DNA of 64,000 bases from Pieris napi (lineage: Eukaryota > Arthropoda > Insecta > Lepidoptera > Pieridae), in the NCBI RefSeq assembly GCF_905475465.1, contig NC_062239.1, forward strand, positions 8,432,001-8,496,000, given 5' to 3'. Below the pieces are notes generated by a model. That model made no database searches and had not been told where the DNA came from. It was given only the letters and a program-made list of their open reading frames with translations. Below, in pieces: positions 1 through 12,751 of the stretch. The position numbers and the translations under genes are program-made. The number at the start of each line of letters is the position of its first letter. The first letter of the stretch is position 1.

Positions 1-66
1 TTTCCTCAATTTTCACACATGTTAAAAACATGAAACTGATGTTATGTTTTATTTTAGATCATCAAG

Positions 67-3000
67 ATGTTATGGGAGATAGCAGCGTGTGGTATTATTA
101 TTTATTTAATAAAACATTTTTTCTTCTCAAATGTCAATCCATCCATGGACAAGTTATCTGGACCTCCAAGGAAGTTTATATTTGGCTCAGCTTTGGAATT
201 TATTGGATGTACACAAAGTAAGTAAGACGTAATTTAATTAGTTTAAAATAACTTAGCCTATAACAATTATACACTAAGCTCTAGGTATTTGGTTTTGGCG
301 AGTATTTCATATTTCAGCATGATCAGAAATTTAAAGAGCTACAAATATTTATGGTATTGCCACAATGAACACGATGTGATTGCTTAGCTGCCGGTATTTA
401 ATATTTATATAAAAAAAACTTTTGTCAGTCGCAAAATATAAGCGTTTTATATAATTTAAGACGATGAATGTTTTTATGTTTAGATTATAAATTAACTAAT
501 AAAGGTTCCTCAAATATGTATCAACGTATCTAATTATAGAAACGCCCCGAATCCTAGAATGTAGAAAAGCAGATTTAAACGTTATTGGTTTTGGCTCCTT
601 TTTTTTTCGTGGTTGTAGAAAGTTCGCGCATATATATTTTTACTAGGCAAAACATAAAACACAACTGCGCATCTAACAACTGGCAACTTAATTATTATTA
701 TTTCCCTCAGTAACAATTAATGCAACTCGTGTTAACGAATTGTGAAATGTTTTCAGCTGAATTGTTTGAAAAGATTATTTCCTTTCCAAAGTTATACGGT
801 AACCGCATTGGTGTAAAAGTATTCAATATCTATTTTCTGCATGTTTACACTCCAAAAGATATAGAGGTAAGTATACAGCCTTATTGTCCATTATCAATTT
901 AATACGGGCTGCTTATGGTGATCGTTTCGCTTTAATCACATTGTCGAATATTAAATAAGGGACCCATAGCTAGAAAATCGTAGAATATTTTGCGGTATAA
1001 TTGCATGTCATTAATAAAATGCAGCTTTACCTACCTATTTCTGGGAAGTAATAATTGTCGGCAACATCGATAAACAATGTAAAGTATATATAAGTATAAT
1101 AATATAATAATAAGGGCGACTATGCAGTCAGATTTCATAAAAGGGATAAAAATTTCGCGGGAATAGGATATAGATGTATAAATTTACGTTTTTAACCAGG
1201 TCATAAAATCTTTAAATAATATATCTTAATGAAGATAGTTCTATGTTTTTGATACATTTAAAATGTTTATTTTAACAAAAAGGAATGTTAAAGTACGTTT
1301 AAAATCCTCGGATAAGTAATATGTTATATAAAACAAACAAACACTGGTTTAAATAAATTTCATATTATTTTTAGGTGGTGTTATCGCATTCGAGAAATAT
1401 TACAAAGAATATAACTTATGAATTTATGAAACCTTGGCTTGGAACAGGACTTCTTTTAAGTACAGGTCATAACGAGTTTTAATATGATTTTATGTTAAAT
1501 ACCTTATTTAATTACTTTATAAATGTTGGTTTATTGTTGATATCTAGAGTTTAATGAAGAAATACATAGTAAGTAAGTACAAGAAAGTAGGTACAATTGC
1601 TATTGTCTCGACGACAATTTGTGTTAGTATAGGAAATCAGATTACACTATTATGAAGCGGAATATTGTTCTAAACTTGATTTTGTAATATAAAAAATTTG
1701 TGACTTTTCTGGTATCACCCTAGTGGTTTACCAACCCGAGTTTAACTTTTAGGTTAAAATTGAATAGTGATATTTTTTTAAACTACTAACAAGTAAATTC
1801 GATCTAAATCTACCAGGAGCGAAATGGCATAAGAGGAGGAAGATCCTAACTCCCGCTTTCCACTTCGAGATTTTGAAGAACTTCGCAAAGGTGTTTGAGG
1901 AAGAAAGCAGAAATATGGTAAAAGACATCAATTGTAGACTACAACAAGGTGCAGATGTTTTAGATGTGATGCCCTTTTTGAGCGATTATACCCTCTATAC
2001 TATCTGTGGTGAGTTTAATATATAAGTTTTGTAAACAAGTTATAGGTACGCAGAAGTGTAGATCTAACACCTTTTCCCTTGCATGGATTGTAATTTTCAT
2101 GAACAGTTTCAGATATTATATGTTGCAAGGCAGGCAAATGCCGGCAAACTTGCCACAAAATTAGACAGCTTAAAAGAGTATATATTTATAGGGTTAGCAA
2201 TTTCTACATTCAATGTATTTGCAGCTATTTATAATATCAAAGTCATTTTGTTGAATGTAATGTTGCAGAAACGGCCATGGGTACAAAACTCAGCTCAGGC
2301 GATTCACAGGCGAAATTAGATTATAAAAAATCAACTTTGTCTATCGGATCTCTTATAATGCAGCGACTTACACGATTTTGGCTTCATTTTGATTTCACAT
2401 TCTACCTATCATCGCTTGGAAAGGAATTCAAGAAAAGTCTTAAAGATAACCTTGCATTTACGGATAGTGTGATTGATGAAAGAAGACAACAAAAGGCAAA
2501 CTTTACTAAAGAATTAAAAGAGACCGATGGAAAGAAGCGCTTAGCGCTTCTAGATCTTCTATTGGAGGCAGAGCGTAAAGGGGAGATGGACTTAGAGGGA
2601 ATAAGAGAAGAAGTAAACACGTTCATGTTTGAGGTTTGTTTTTATTATCCCATATTGAATTTGGCCCACAATTACGATGAAATAATTTGATTGATCTCCA
2701 TAATAATAAAGCATTATCATTTTCCTAATCACATTTAATTTTTATTTCATGAACACAATAAGTCATAAAAAGCATTTGATTGTATGAAAATTTACTGCAT
2801 ATATCTTCTGCCACATTGGCATAGACGATATTGAATTGGTAATTAGTAATACTTCATTAATCAAAGAGAAAAATAACAAAAGCTAGTAAAGGAACTAGAC
2901 AAATGAAGTCCAAGTTAAAACTATTTGCGAGAACATTAAAGGAAGGAATCTATACAAATTGATGTTTATTTAATGCGATGTGATCTTATTTACAGCGACG

Positions 3001-3287
3001 AGATAACATTTGAGCTTAAAGTGAATTTGATTTTTAGGGTCACGACACAACTGCAATGGCGTTGACATTTGGTCTCATGTTGCTTGCTGAACATAGAAAT
3101 GTACAGGATTTAATATATGAAGAGTGCATAAGTATAATCGGTGATTCGGATAGAACAGCCACAACTGCTGATCTGGCAGAGATGAAATACCTAGAGGCTA
3201 CGATCAAAGAGATTCTAAGACTGTACCCTAGTGTGCCATTCATAGGACGATTGATTACAGAGGACTTTTATTTAGGTACAGACTTAG

Positions 3288-3326
<39 letters not shown>

Positions 3327-4116
3327 ATTCATAAGCTTATCGTAAGTCTTATTGATATATTCTATCATCTATTCTATTTATAACAATTACAAAAGAAGCT
3401 TCAAGTAACTGAACTTTATGATTTTCTCCCGATGATCAAACTTGTGGCTTGGAACCAGCTGTAACAGTTTTCAATTCAATTTATTGTGTATATTTTTTAC
3501 GACTTTTTGTATAGAAAATGAAATTGACGGAAGGATAAATAAAAATATATTTTATGATGTAGATGAAACACATGTGACTAAGGGAACGGAGGTCGTTGTA
3601 CATATCTACGGCGTGCATAGGAATGAAGAATATTTCCCAGAACCGGAAGTCTTTCGGCCCGAGAGATTTCTTATGAATGGCGACAAGACACACTTTTCAT
3701 ACATACCCTTCAGTGCTGGTCCTAGGAATTGTATAGGTGAGTGCCGAGCTACGTTACCAAATCTTTTATTTCTTTTCTCACAACTACTACTTGGACAAGT
3801 CTAAACTGGCTCAATTTTAAATTATATTACAACTAAACTATAAATTTAGAAGTTAATTTAAGTATGCACAGCTCTTTTTGCTTCCGATTGTATCTCTCGT
3901 GAACATATTAAAATCTTTCATAAATGCCTTAGTAACATATGCCATAATAATATTTCAGGACAGCGTTTCGCAATGCAAGAAATGAAGTACATGTTGAGCG
4001 ACATTATCCGTCACTTTATATTGACACCAGACAAGAAGGGATTTAGACCCAAACTAAAAACTGATTTGGTTCTTCGTTCAAGCGAACCTATTTATGTTAA
4101 ATTCTCATCGCGTTAG
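67..4116 (+). CDS. Cytochrome P450, CYP4 family (complete, 8 exons)
   Basis: Exons by GT/AG sites with matching phase: 67-217, 757-866, 1375-1465, 1817-2008, 2269-2633, 3038-3275, 3515-3736, 3959-4116. They sum to 1527 bp, 508 residues plus TAG, the usual length for a microsomal P450. Seen: an N-terminal membrane anchor (about residues 2-22) then a PP hinge; KPWLGTGLLLS before the W-H-K-R-R C-helix; ETAMGTKL (182-189), a CYP4 hallmark; the I-helix FEGHDTT (302-308) with the CYP4-type Glu; ExxR as EILR (361-364); PERF (431-434); and the heme loop PFSAGPRNCIG with Cys455. By family, an ER haem monooxygenase using NADPH-P450 reductase; CYP4 members act on fatty acids, hormones, odorants or xenobiotics, and the substrate here is unknown. 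The stretch at 383-404 before TKGT looks longer than usual, so the start of exon 7 is the least certain junction. An AG just before 57 suggests a 5' UTR intron. Confidence 0.95.
3291..3321. repeat. (TA)n microsatellite in P450 intron 6
   Basis: About fifteen TA units, just inside the donor of exon 6 (gt at 3276). It lies in the intron and does not disturb the reading frame. Confidence 0.95.
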
Positions 4117-4164
4117 TACCTACTGTTATACTATGTTACATATTATCTGTGTATGAAATGGTTA

Positions 4165-4170
4165 AATAAA
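4165..4170 (+). terminator. Polyadenylation signal of the P450
   Basis: AATAAA, 49 bases after the P450 stop codon. It is the only canonical hexamer in the short gap before the convergent gene. Confidence 0.7.
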
Positions 4171-4194
4171 TTATTTATAAAAATGTATTTGTAT

Positions 4195-4200
4195 TTTATT
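4195..4200 (-). terminator. Polyadenylation signal of the fucosyltransferase
   Basis: TTTATT on the + strand reads AATAAA on the - strand, 61 bases after the fucosyltransferase stop. With the P450 signal at 4165-4170 this implies that the two mature 3' UTRs meet or overlap. Confidence 0.6.
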
Positions 4201-4260
4201 ACCATAAATACAATGATAATATTAATTATATATTGAGACCACTAATTAAAATTCTACTTG

Positions 4261-6193
4261 CTAGTTGAAAAATTCTTGAGTAAATGGACACTCGTTGTCC
4301 CAACCTTCATTGTTCCACCAATTCCTGAAGTCTGGATACATTGTTGTTGTGCTCATTGCGACTTTATCATTTAGTAGAGAACATATTTTACACACCTGGC
4401 TTTTTCTTGAAATGTGGCGGTAATACAGATAGTTGGTCCATTTAAAATAATCATAGTAAAACTCACGGTGTATGTATGCTTTGTGCATAAGTCGCGCCAC
4501 TTCTGATACACCGAGTTCTTTGATATTAAGATAACTGTCCGGAGGGAGGAATCTGAAAATAAGTAAAATTTTGAACGAATGTATTGTTTGCCTTTCTAAG
4601 TTACTCGATTTTTCTTCATAAAAAATAACTGCAGAATATAAATAAAAGATTAATAAAATATTCCATTTTATAGTACCTATAATATAATCTAGTAAAATAT
4701 TCTTGACTGAGCCAAGAAAAGTTTTGGTAAAACTAATGAAAATTCCTAACTCGTCTTATTAAACCGCGGACATTTTCATAATAAACGTATTTCGTAATAT
4801 TGTGTTACATAACAATACAACACATTTAATTCAGAACTTTATTCAATAATAACTAGGTCTAGCAGTGTTAGCTTTAGTTTTAGTTTCATTAAGGCTAAAA
4901 CTTTCGGTAGCGAAACATTGCTTTGACTACAATAAACGTAATAAATTGTTCTCCTTTAACTATAGGTACTCATATTTACATAGTATATTATATTTTATAT
5001 TTTTTTCTTGTTAATATAACTAAATCCATCTGCAATAGTAACCAAATATTCGTTGCAAGTCTATTTACTTGGAATGCATTTATGAGACCATAGGCAGCAG
5101 ACAAAAAAGTCACAACAATTTTTTACTTTAGCATAAATTAAAGCATTATATTTTACCTTGAATAATTAGCTCCACCAAATACAATTGGAACTGCGTAGTT
5201 ATTAACCGCTAACAATACTTTCTCTGTCACATAATCATCAGCAAAAGAATTTTCAAATGCCAGGTAGAAAAAGTAATCTTCTTCTATCTTTTTATTACAA
5301 ATTTCAGCATATCTTCTTGGACATGCAAATTTACCGCAATGTCCGTAGATATCAATCGACCAACCGTACCTATATTTTAACTCCTTATCAAGTTGCTGAG
5401 CAATTTTCTCCCTACCACTTCTTGTATTACATTTTGATACGAACCATGCGGCTATTTTGGTTTTCCCATCTAACATCATTTTTATATCATCATCTATGGG
5501 ATCAAATGTAGGCCATACATTAACAGGCGGACCAATCTTTGTTTCATTTACGTTGTATATATCAAAGAACCAAAGTCGGGCATCAGAAGTAAGTTTGTAA
5601 GTAAAAGTCCAGTTGAAAAAGTCGTCATACATATCAACGCATACGGGGTTGTACTGAGGGGACTCGATAGAAAAGAATGAGTATTTTTGATGCGGTGAAC
5701 GCTTTTCTGGTATATCGATTTCGTCTAGTTCTGGTAGATTAAAGGCGATCATATCAAAACTTTCTTCGTTGAGATGTGATTTGTTGTATACAATGTAACA
5801 GTTTGTAAAATTGCAATCATTTTCAACAAATACCGAGTTATCTTTGCTGAATAGAGAGAACGGATATTTGTGCGAAGTAGTCGATGTTACTAATAAAATA
5901 AACTTAACGTCTTCTGCCGAATTTTCCAGGGTCCCATAAGTGTCCTCTTTATTAATAAACTCATAATCACCTGGCGAATCGGTAGGTACTTCCTTTTCTG
6001 CAATATCTTCCACTATTGGTTTTATTACGTTAAAATTATTTTGAAAAAAAAAAATATGGATATGTAATAGTAATTGGTAAAAACAGAAAACTAAAATGCA
6101 ATTCATTACAAGATATTTAACTTTTCTCTTAGTGATTGTAAATAACATTATTTTTATCTTTAACTTAAATGCTAATTGAAAAAATATTACCAA
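4261..6193 (-). CDS. GT10 alpha-1,3-fucosyltransferase, type II Golgi enzyme (2 exons)
   Basis: Exon 1 is 6193-5157 and exon 2 is 4552-4261. The 604 bp intron has a GTAAAA donor and TTTTCAG acceptor and splits an Arg codon. The product is 442 residues from the first ATG; a second ATG (residue 16, position 6148) may be the true start, giving a short basic tail before the signal anchor (about residues 30-50). Seen: the GDP-fucose-binding core FENSFADDYVTEK (313-325), then VPIVFGGANYSRFLPPDSY across the splice; YGHCGKFACPRR just upstream; several N-glycosylation sequons (NFT, NKS, NWT, NET, NYS); and a Cys pair CKIC near the C terminus. By family it transfers fucose from GDP-fucose to GlcNAc of glycans in the Golgi lumen. 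Core (N-glycan) versus Lewis-type specificity cannot be told here. It converges on the P450. Confidence 0.93.
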
Positions 6194-6849
6194 TTTAAAT
6201 ATATTATTTTAAACTTAAACTTTGACAACATCTTTCAATATAATTGCCAAATCCAAGTCAAAACTTGGTTTACATAGTCAAACTTGTCAGACATATTTCA
6301 ACAGAAATCATCAGAGAGTACATCTGTTAATTCTATTTAAATACTATTATATAAATTTAATGATAACATTATTCTACTTAAAGGACTTCTTCACAATATC
6401 GGAACAGTGCTTTGTTATGCTCTACCTATTTAGGTTTGGGTTGACTCCAGAGAGAGAATATTAATGACTTTCATCCATCAAGTTCAGTTTAGTTCATTCT
6501 GGATCGAAACAATAATTGCGTGTAGTATTCGAATGATATGTGAACTTAATTCCCTATTAAAATGATCATGAGAAGTTAGGCGGAGTGATAATTTATGTTA
6601 AGTCAGTCTTAGTTTGTGTTCTCCAAATATTGTGTAAGTTTAAGAAACGTCCGAAAACTAACATTACAGATTACTTCAATGCGGTAACTATTTATATATA
6701 CATAAAAAAAAAATCATCACAACATTTAAAAGTAATAAATTACATATTTACAAAAATACTAACTATTTTTACAGTATAGAAACTGACATGAAACTAACCT
6801 TTTGTTCACTCAACGGACAATTTCAAGTCTGTTAATCTATGCAGTTCAT
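6194..6849. other. Upstream region of the fucosyltransferase, no feature seen
   Basis: AT-rich DNA just 5' of the fucosyltransferase start. It should hold the promoter and any 5' UTR exon, but no TATA box, initiator or exon can be assigned by eye. Confidence 0.4.
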
Positions 6850-7190
6850 TATTTATTTCCATACATTGTGTCATGTGTGGCCTTTTTGTGAAGTTTGTTT
6901 TCGCTGAGGGTACGAATCACCCTGAGGCCAAGGCACTGGAGCACTGTCGGATTGTTTTCCTTTCCACGTAACAACTTTATCAGATACATGATAAGCGCAA
7001 CTTCTGGGTGCACTCTGAGTTCGTTGTAGCCCGCAGAACCTATTATTAATAAAGTTAGACAGCTGAGCGGGTACACCGTATATTCTACAAAACAGGTGCT
7101 TGATGAATTTGTTTTGTACCCGCTCCAGCATTACCCTATACTTTCTTTCACGAGGAGCCCAGATTGCGCCATTCCAGTACTACTACTTGT
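6850..7190 (-). mobile_element. Non-LTR retrotransposon fragment (RT C-terminal region)
   Basis: On the - strand a reading frame from about 7185 gives YWNGAIWAPRERKYRV then MLERVQNKFIKHLF. This is the post-RT 'thumb' segment common in Jockey/CR1-like elements (W..GAIWAP....Y...LERVQ..F..). The frame continues to about 6871 with decay. There is no RT catalytic box, so it is a short, dead fragment. Confidence 0.7.
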
Positions 7191-8346
7191 AAGTCATATT
7201 AAGCATTAATTATCGACATTGAATATCACCCAGAGTAATTCAACTTGCAAATATGTGTCTTCAAAGAATAGTATTAACCTCAAAACACCGCGGCTGTCCG
7301 TACCTTTACCGATCGTAGCCTGACGGGCAGGATCTAAGTTATAAAGCATGGAAGTTTGTTTGGCACCTATAAATATTTTAGTAACTAGTATACACACTAT
7401 TTCTCGCAACTGAAGCTACTAAAGTAAAGTTTCCGTTCGAAACAACTTCATGATCCAATATCGAACTTAACTGTTCAATTTCGCTTAGTTTGCGTTTAAA
7501 AAGAACTTAGCGCGTAACGAGTGAAACTTCAGTTATCTAAAAAAACATTGAAGTGGGTTTCAATTAATATTAGTTAAGAATATAACATCACGTATAACGT
7601 AATAAAAAATGATTTTGATGAGCTTGATGGTTTAAAAACAAATACATTTGATAGAATTCATATGAATTAATTTCCGATATAATAATTTCATCACGTGTTC
7701 ACCATTTGTATGCTCTTTACGGAGTTCGACGAATGGTGACACTCACGGCTTATGTTTGTAATACTACCACAATGTAGTCTTATTACAATTATACTAGAGG
7801 TTATAACGAGATTGATTATTACTTGACTTTTACAATATGAAGGCCACTCGTGCGGAAGCCCTTCGGAGAATCGTTGTACTTAGTAACGACAAAAGTTCTT
7901 ACATCGTAATAAAGATTCTTCAAAAGTTTAGTTATACTTAGAGACAGTTTATTTGTCACTATGTCAATTAAAATAATACATATTTTTTTTATAATAAAAC
8001 TCGTTTACCTGGTTTTGTTAGCTGTTTAAGAGGGCTATAAATCAAAATAACTCAACGTAGATTTGAATTTTATCTAAGTTTGTGATGTTTAAATTAAAAC
8101 AATAACTACGTTCGTATTGATTCTTCAATATAATTTCAATGGCTGACTCTGACGAAGAACTCAGTATAATATTTCTCGATGAAAAAAAATCATAAATTCA
8201 CCTGAAATTTTCGTCTTATTTAGTTTTTATTCAATTATGGAGTCAAAATTTATTGAATAACATTACATCAGTTTGGTCAAGAGTTGTTTTTAGCGATTAT
8301 ATTCAATATTGTAAATTTTATGTCTTATTTCAATAAATATTGCCTT
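7191..8346. other. Intergenic DNA, nothing assigned
   Basis: A short ORF at 7409-7206 (-) shows no recognisable domain. The rest is AT-rich with stops in all frames. Confidence 0.4.
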
Positions 8347-10776
8347 TAGTCTAGTCGACAAGTTGAAAATGGAACAAAATAGAGATACTACTCTTAAAAT
8401 TATGTGCGATAGCTCATTGGATCCGGAATGACGTCTAGAAAAATGTGCTAAAAGCGTGTATTAGCACATAAAAAATTGCAAAAGTTATAGACCATTAAAG
8501 ATGAAAAAATAATGGCATTTAGTTTTTTGCCAATATTTAATAAACTATTAATATTTAAGAAATTTCAAATAAAGATTCTGAAAGAAGAGGAAATTTCTAA
8601 TAAAAAACTCCTGACTCCCAGAACTCTATCTCCATTATTTATAATGTTAATTTAACGCTGAAAATAGGTCTGCGGTTGACATTTTTAGGATTCGCGCGTG
8701 GCGTCAAAAGCGACTACGGCACATTAATTAATTTATTTAAGGTATTGAATTTTTTTTTTTAAATTTGAAAAAATTATGGTGTGTTTTGAACACTATAATT
8801 AATTTATTCCCGTTGAAAATTTTACTTAAAGTTAATTTTTCAACAAGTTAAATAATTGTTAACTAACGAAATTTTCTCGAACGACCGTCTTAATTGTAAG
8901 TGAAAAAAAATGTTTAAATAATGGTCGCAAAAATATTTCGCTTCGTAGAGCCTTTCTTACATACATACTTAACAAGATCGTGCCATAAAAGTTAAAAAAA
9001 TATTTATACTTTGTTTATAACAATTTTTTTACTTAAACAAAAACTTAAAAATCCATGTAATGATGTTAAAAAAAATTTTTTTTTTCTAAATCATCATATA
9101 ATCGTTTTTTTAATAATACAAGATATTTATTGATTTGCAAAAAAAAAAATTCCCGCCATTTGTTGATAAATTTTTTTTAAACAAATTGATTAAATCAATA
9201 TTTTAAAAAAAAATTTTAACACAACTTTATTACATTAAAAATTTTATGATTTTTAAAAAAAAAATTTTTCCCTAATAACAATTTTTAATTGTTTATAATC
9301 GTTTTTTTTAATTTTCTATTGTTTAAATAATTAGTTAAGAAATTTTTTTTTTCTAAAAATCATAATTGACAGTCTTCTATAAAGTAACAGAAAAAAAAAT
9401 TTTTTTAATCAACAATTCTATTGTTTATTAACTTACCAATTTGTTATAAACAAATATTCAACTTTTGTTTATTTTTTTTCTAAAACTTCTAAAATTAACA
9501 AAAACAACCATATATAACAAAGTATAGAAAAAAAATTTTTAATTTTAAATAAAAGTAATATTCATGATAATCAAAAAATTTACAAAAAAAATTTTTCTAT
9601 ACTTTGTTATATATGGTTGTTTTTGTTAATTTTAGAAGTTTTAGAAAAAAAATAAACAAAGGTTGAATATTTGTTTATAACAAATTGGTAAGTTAATAAA
9701 CAATAGAATTGTTGATTTAAAAAAAAAAATTTTCTGTTACTTTATAGAAGACTGTCAATTATGATTTTTAGGAAAAAAAAATTTCTTAACTAATTATTTA
9801 AACAATAGAAAATTAAAAAAAACGATTATAAACAATTAAAAATTGTTATTAAGGAAAAATTTTTTTTTTAAAAATCATAAAATTTTTAATGTAATAAAGT
9901 TGTGTTAAATTTTTTTTTAAAAATATTGATTTAATCAATTTGTTTAAAAAAAATTTATCAACAAATGGCGGGAATTTTTTTTTTGCAAATCAATAAATAT
10001 CTTGTATTAATAAAAAAACGATTATATGATGATTTAGAAAAAAAAAATTTTTTTTAACATCATTACATGGATTTTTAAGTTTTTGTTTAAGTAAAAAAAT
10101 TGTTATAAACAAAGTATAAATATTTTTTTAACTTTTATGGCACGATCTTGTTAAGTATGTATGTAAGAAAGGCTCTACGAAGCGAAATATTTTTGCGACC
10201 ATTATTTAAACATTTTTTTTCACTTACAATTAAGACGGTCGTTCGAGAAAATTTCGTTAGTTAACAATTATTTAACTTGTTGAAAAATTAACTTTAAGTA
10301 AAATTTTCAACGGGAATAAATTAATTATAGTGTTCAAAACACACCATAATTTTTTCAAATTTAAAAAAAAAAATTCAATACCTTAAATAAATTAATTAAT
10401 GTGCCGTAGTCGCTTTTGACGCCACGCGCGAATCCTAAAAATGTCAACCGCAGACCTATTTTCAGCGTTAAATTAACATTATAAATAATGGAGATAGAGT
10501 TCTGGGAGTCAGGAGTTTTTTATTAGAAATTTCCTCTTCTTTCAGAATCTTTATTTGAAATTTCTTAAATATTAATAGTTTATTAAATATTGGCAAAAAA
10601 CTAAATGCCATTATTTTTTCATCTTTAATGGTCTATAACTTTTGCAATTTTTTATGTGCTAATACACGCTTTTAGCACATTTTTCTAGACGTCATTCCGG
10701 ATCCAATGAGCTATCGCACATAATTTTAAGAGTAGTATCTCTATTTTGTTCCATTTTCAACTTGTCGACTAGACTA
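8347..10776. repeat. 2.43 kb near-perfect palindrome (foldback-type element)
   Basis: The left arm starts TAGTCTAGTCGACAAG and the right arm ends with its exact reverse complement. Arms are about 1.19 kb each around a loop of about 40 bp (9541-9580), centred near 9561. Pairs checked across the arms match almost base for base (one A/G difference seen near 9467/9661). There is no ORF; the inner arms are rich in A and T runs. Each end carries TA, the target duplication of Tc1/mariner-like elements, so a non-autonomous foldback transposon is a reasonable reading. An amplified palindrome or an assembly artefact is the alternative. Confidence 0.9.
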
Positions 10777-12606
10777 CTTGTGTAATATAGATGCGTGACC
10801 GTTGCCCTGCGGCGATTACGTTCGTCACTAAAGCGGGCGTTGAAAGACGCTTTCGGCGTATTCTTAAGGGCTGATGTGGAAAGCAGATTGTTACTTCACA
10901 AATAAAAGATAAAAAAAAATATCTAACATAAAACAATATTATATATTAATCTCTATCTAGAATATTAGTAGCTCATAAATACTCGTTTGACTCATGCAAA
11001 ACAACTCTATCCAATATTATATTAAAAAGTAAATAAAAAAAAGCTCGGGTTCCCAGGATACGATAAGCCTAATGGATCTTAAATGATATGCTAAAAGGCT
11101 GTCTGAGGTTGAATGGCGTATAACATCATGCCTCCTCACACGATGAATACAAACTAGATTAAATACTTATATTTTTGAGTTTGTACAGCTTAGCCTTACA
11201 AATACATACAATACTTTACAGTCTATTTAATAAAGCACTTTATTGATCTAGCGGAGAGTGAATTGCTTTTGTAAAGATTCCTTTGAAAAATAAATACTTA
11301 TTTGTATCTTAATTTCACGAAAATAATCGGCTATGTAATAACAATAAAAACTAACTAATGTTTATATTGAAAAGTAAAGCTAGAGTAGAAAAAATCTTTA
11401 TTAAAATCCAGCGTTCACAAGAGAGTTTAATTTAATTTTGTTGGCAATAGAGTGCCCTTTTTTGCTTTTAATGTTTTTTGTTGTTGTTTAAACTCTATCG
11501 TTGTGCAAGCCGCTACAATCGAAGGCAGGCTAGATTTAATGGGGACATTTTATTTATTTTGGAACCTTAAAAACTTTAAAACTATGGTTTTGGTTTCAAT
11601 CATAACTCATAAAACTAGCAATTATTAAACATATAAATATTTTTTCACCATTCATGAAATAGTGTTACATATTATAGGATCTCAATGTATTATTCATTTA
11701 ATCTTACACAACAACTATAACTACTACATAATTTACTAATGTTTAATATAAGTGGTTTCTCACTTATATTCCTTTACAAACATTTCCTGTCACAAATAAG
11801 TCGCTCTCGCAGAGTGAAGGAAATTGTTCAATTGTAGATATTATTATTTGCGGAATAGGGCTGTGCTGGCGAATATTTGTTTGCCATTGCAAATAGGCGT
11901 ATATCGGGAGTTGAGTTACAAGGTCATAACTTCTTAAAATAAAAAGAGTCGGTTGGGCCTAAATTTAAAAAAATCAACCCAAGTCAACGTGCTTCCAAGT
12001 GAGCGGTATATACAGCTTTATACACAGGTTTGTAAATATTAGTAAATGCAGATACATTTGTCAAGTATTCTGTTCGTTAGTAAGTAATTAGACGCGAATA
12101 TATCCTTAATACTTACATTTAGGAATCTTGGTCGCTGCCAAGCTATGATCGATATCCTAGTAGTAGACAGCCACGGACTTGGATCTGTGCATATATGTTA
12201 ATACGGCTATGTATTAATTATTTTCTGCTTTGATTCACCGTGATACTACGTGTTTTCTTGGTGTTTCCACGGTAATGTAAATGCAAGCTTCTATTTCACC
12301 GCGCTTTGCTGGTGGAGGTAATACGTGTAGTTTTTTTAATATTTTAATTAAAAAAAATTACAAACTAGAATTATGAGCTGCTTTAACATTAGTAAAAACT
12401 TTTTCAATTTTAGTTTATTAACAGCTTCTCGTCCGTTCTACGCTCTTGATTTGAGAACTGACAGTAATTATAAATTTAGAACAATTTTTTTTATCGACGC
12501 TCTGGGATTAATTTCAGGAGAATGAATAACCACTCAATTGTACCGAGGATCGTTTATTTTCTTTCTGAATAGAATCTCGCTGTTGGCTCTTCAGGCCAAT
12601 TGACAG
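10777..12606. other. Intergenic DNA, nothing assigned
   Basis: AT-rich, no ORF with a recognisable domain. The end of the palindrome is followed by a short GC-richer patch (about 10790-10870) of unknown origin. Confidence 0.4.
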
Positions 12607-12751
12607 CTCTGCTTTGCGATTCTGTAACTCATAAGGAGGGATAAGGGGGGAGCTTGTAGTTAATTGTTTACCAGAATGCAAAATCATAAAAAGACTGCAT
12701 CACGACTGACTTGAGAGAGTTTGAAAAGTGAGTTACAGAATCGCAAGGCAG
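12607..12751. mobile_element. Inverted-repeat MITE, copy A (left arm deleted)
   Basis: Begins GCTTTGCGATTCTGTAACTC and ends with the inverted GAGTTACAGAATCGCAAGGC. It is 145 bp versus about 240 bp in copies B and C; the inner left arm is missing and the loop GGGAGCTTGTAGTT joins the outer TIR directly. Same family as 17755-17989, 33265-33511 and 60481-60652. Confidence 0.85.

Noticed and set aside
7206..7409. 67-codon ORF on -
   Set aside because: No recognisable domain, no splice context, next to a dead RT fragment.
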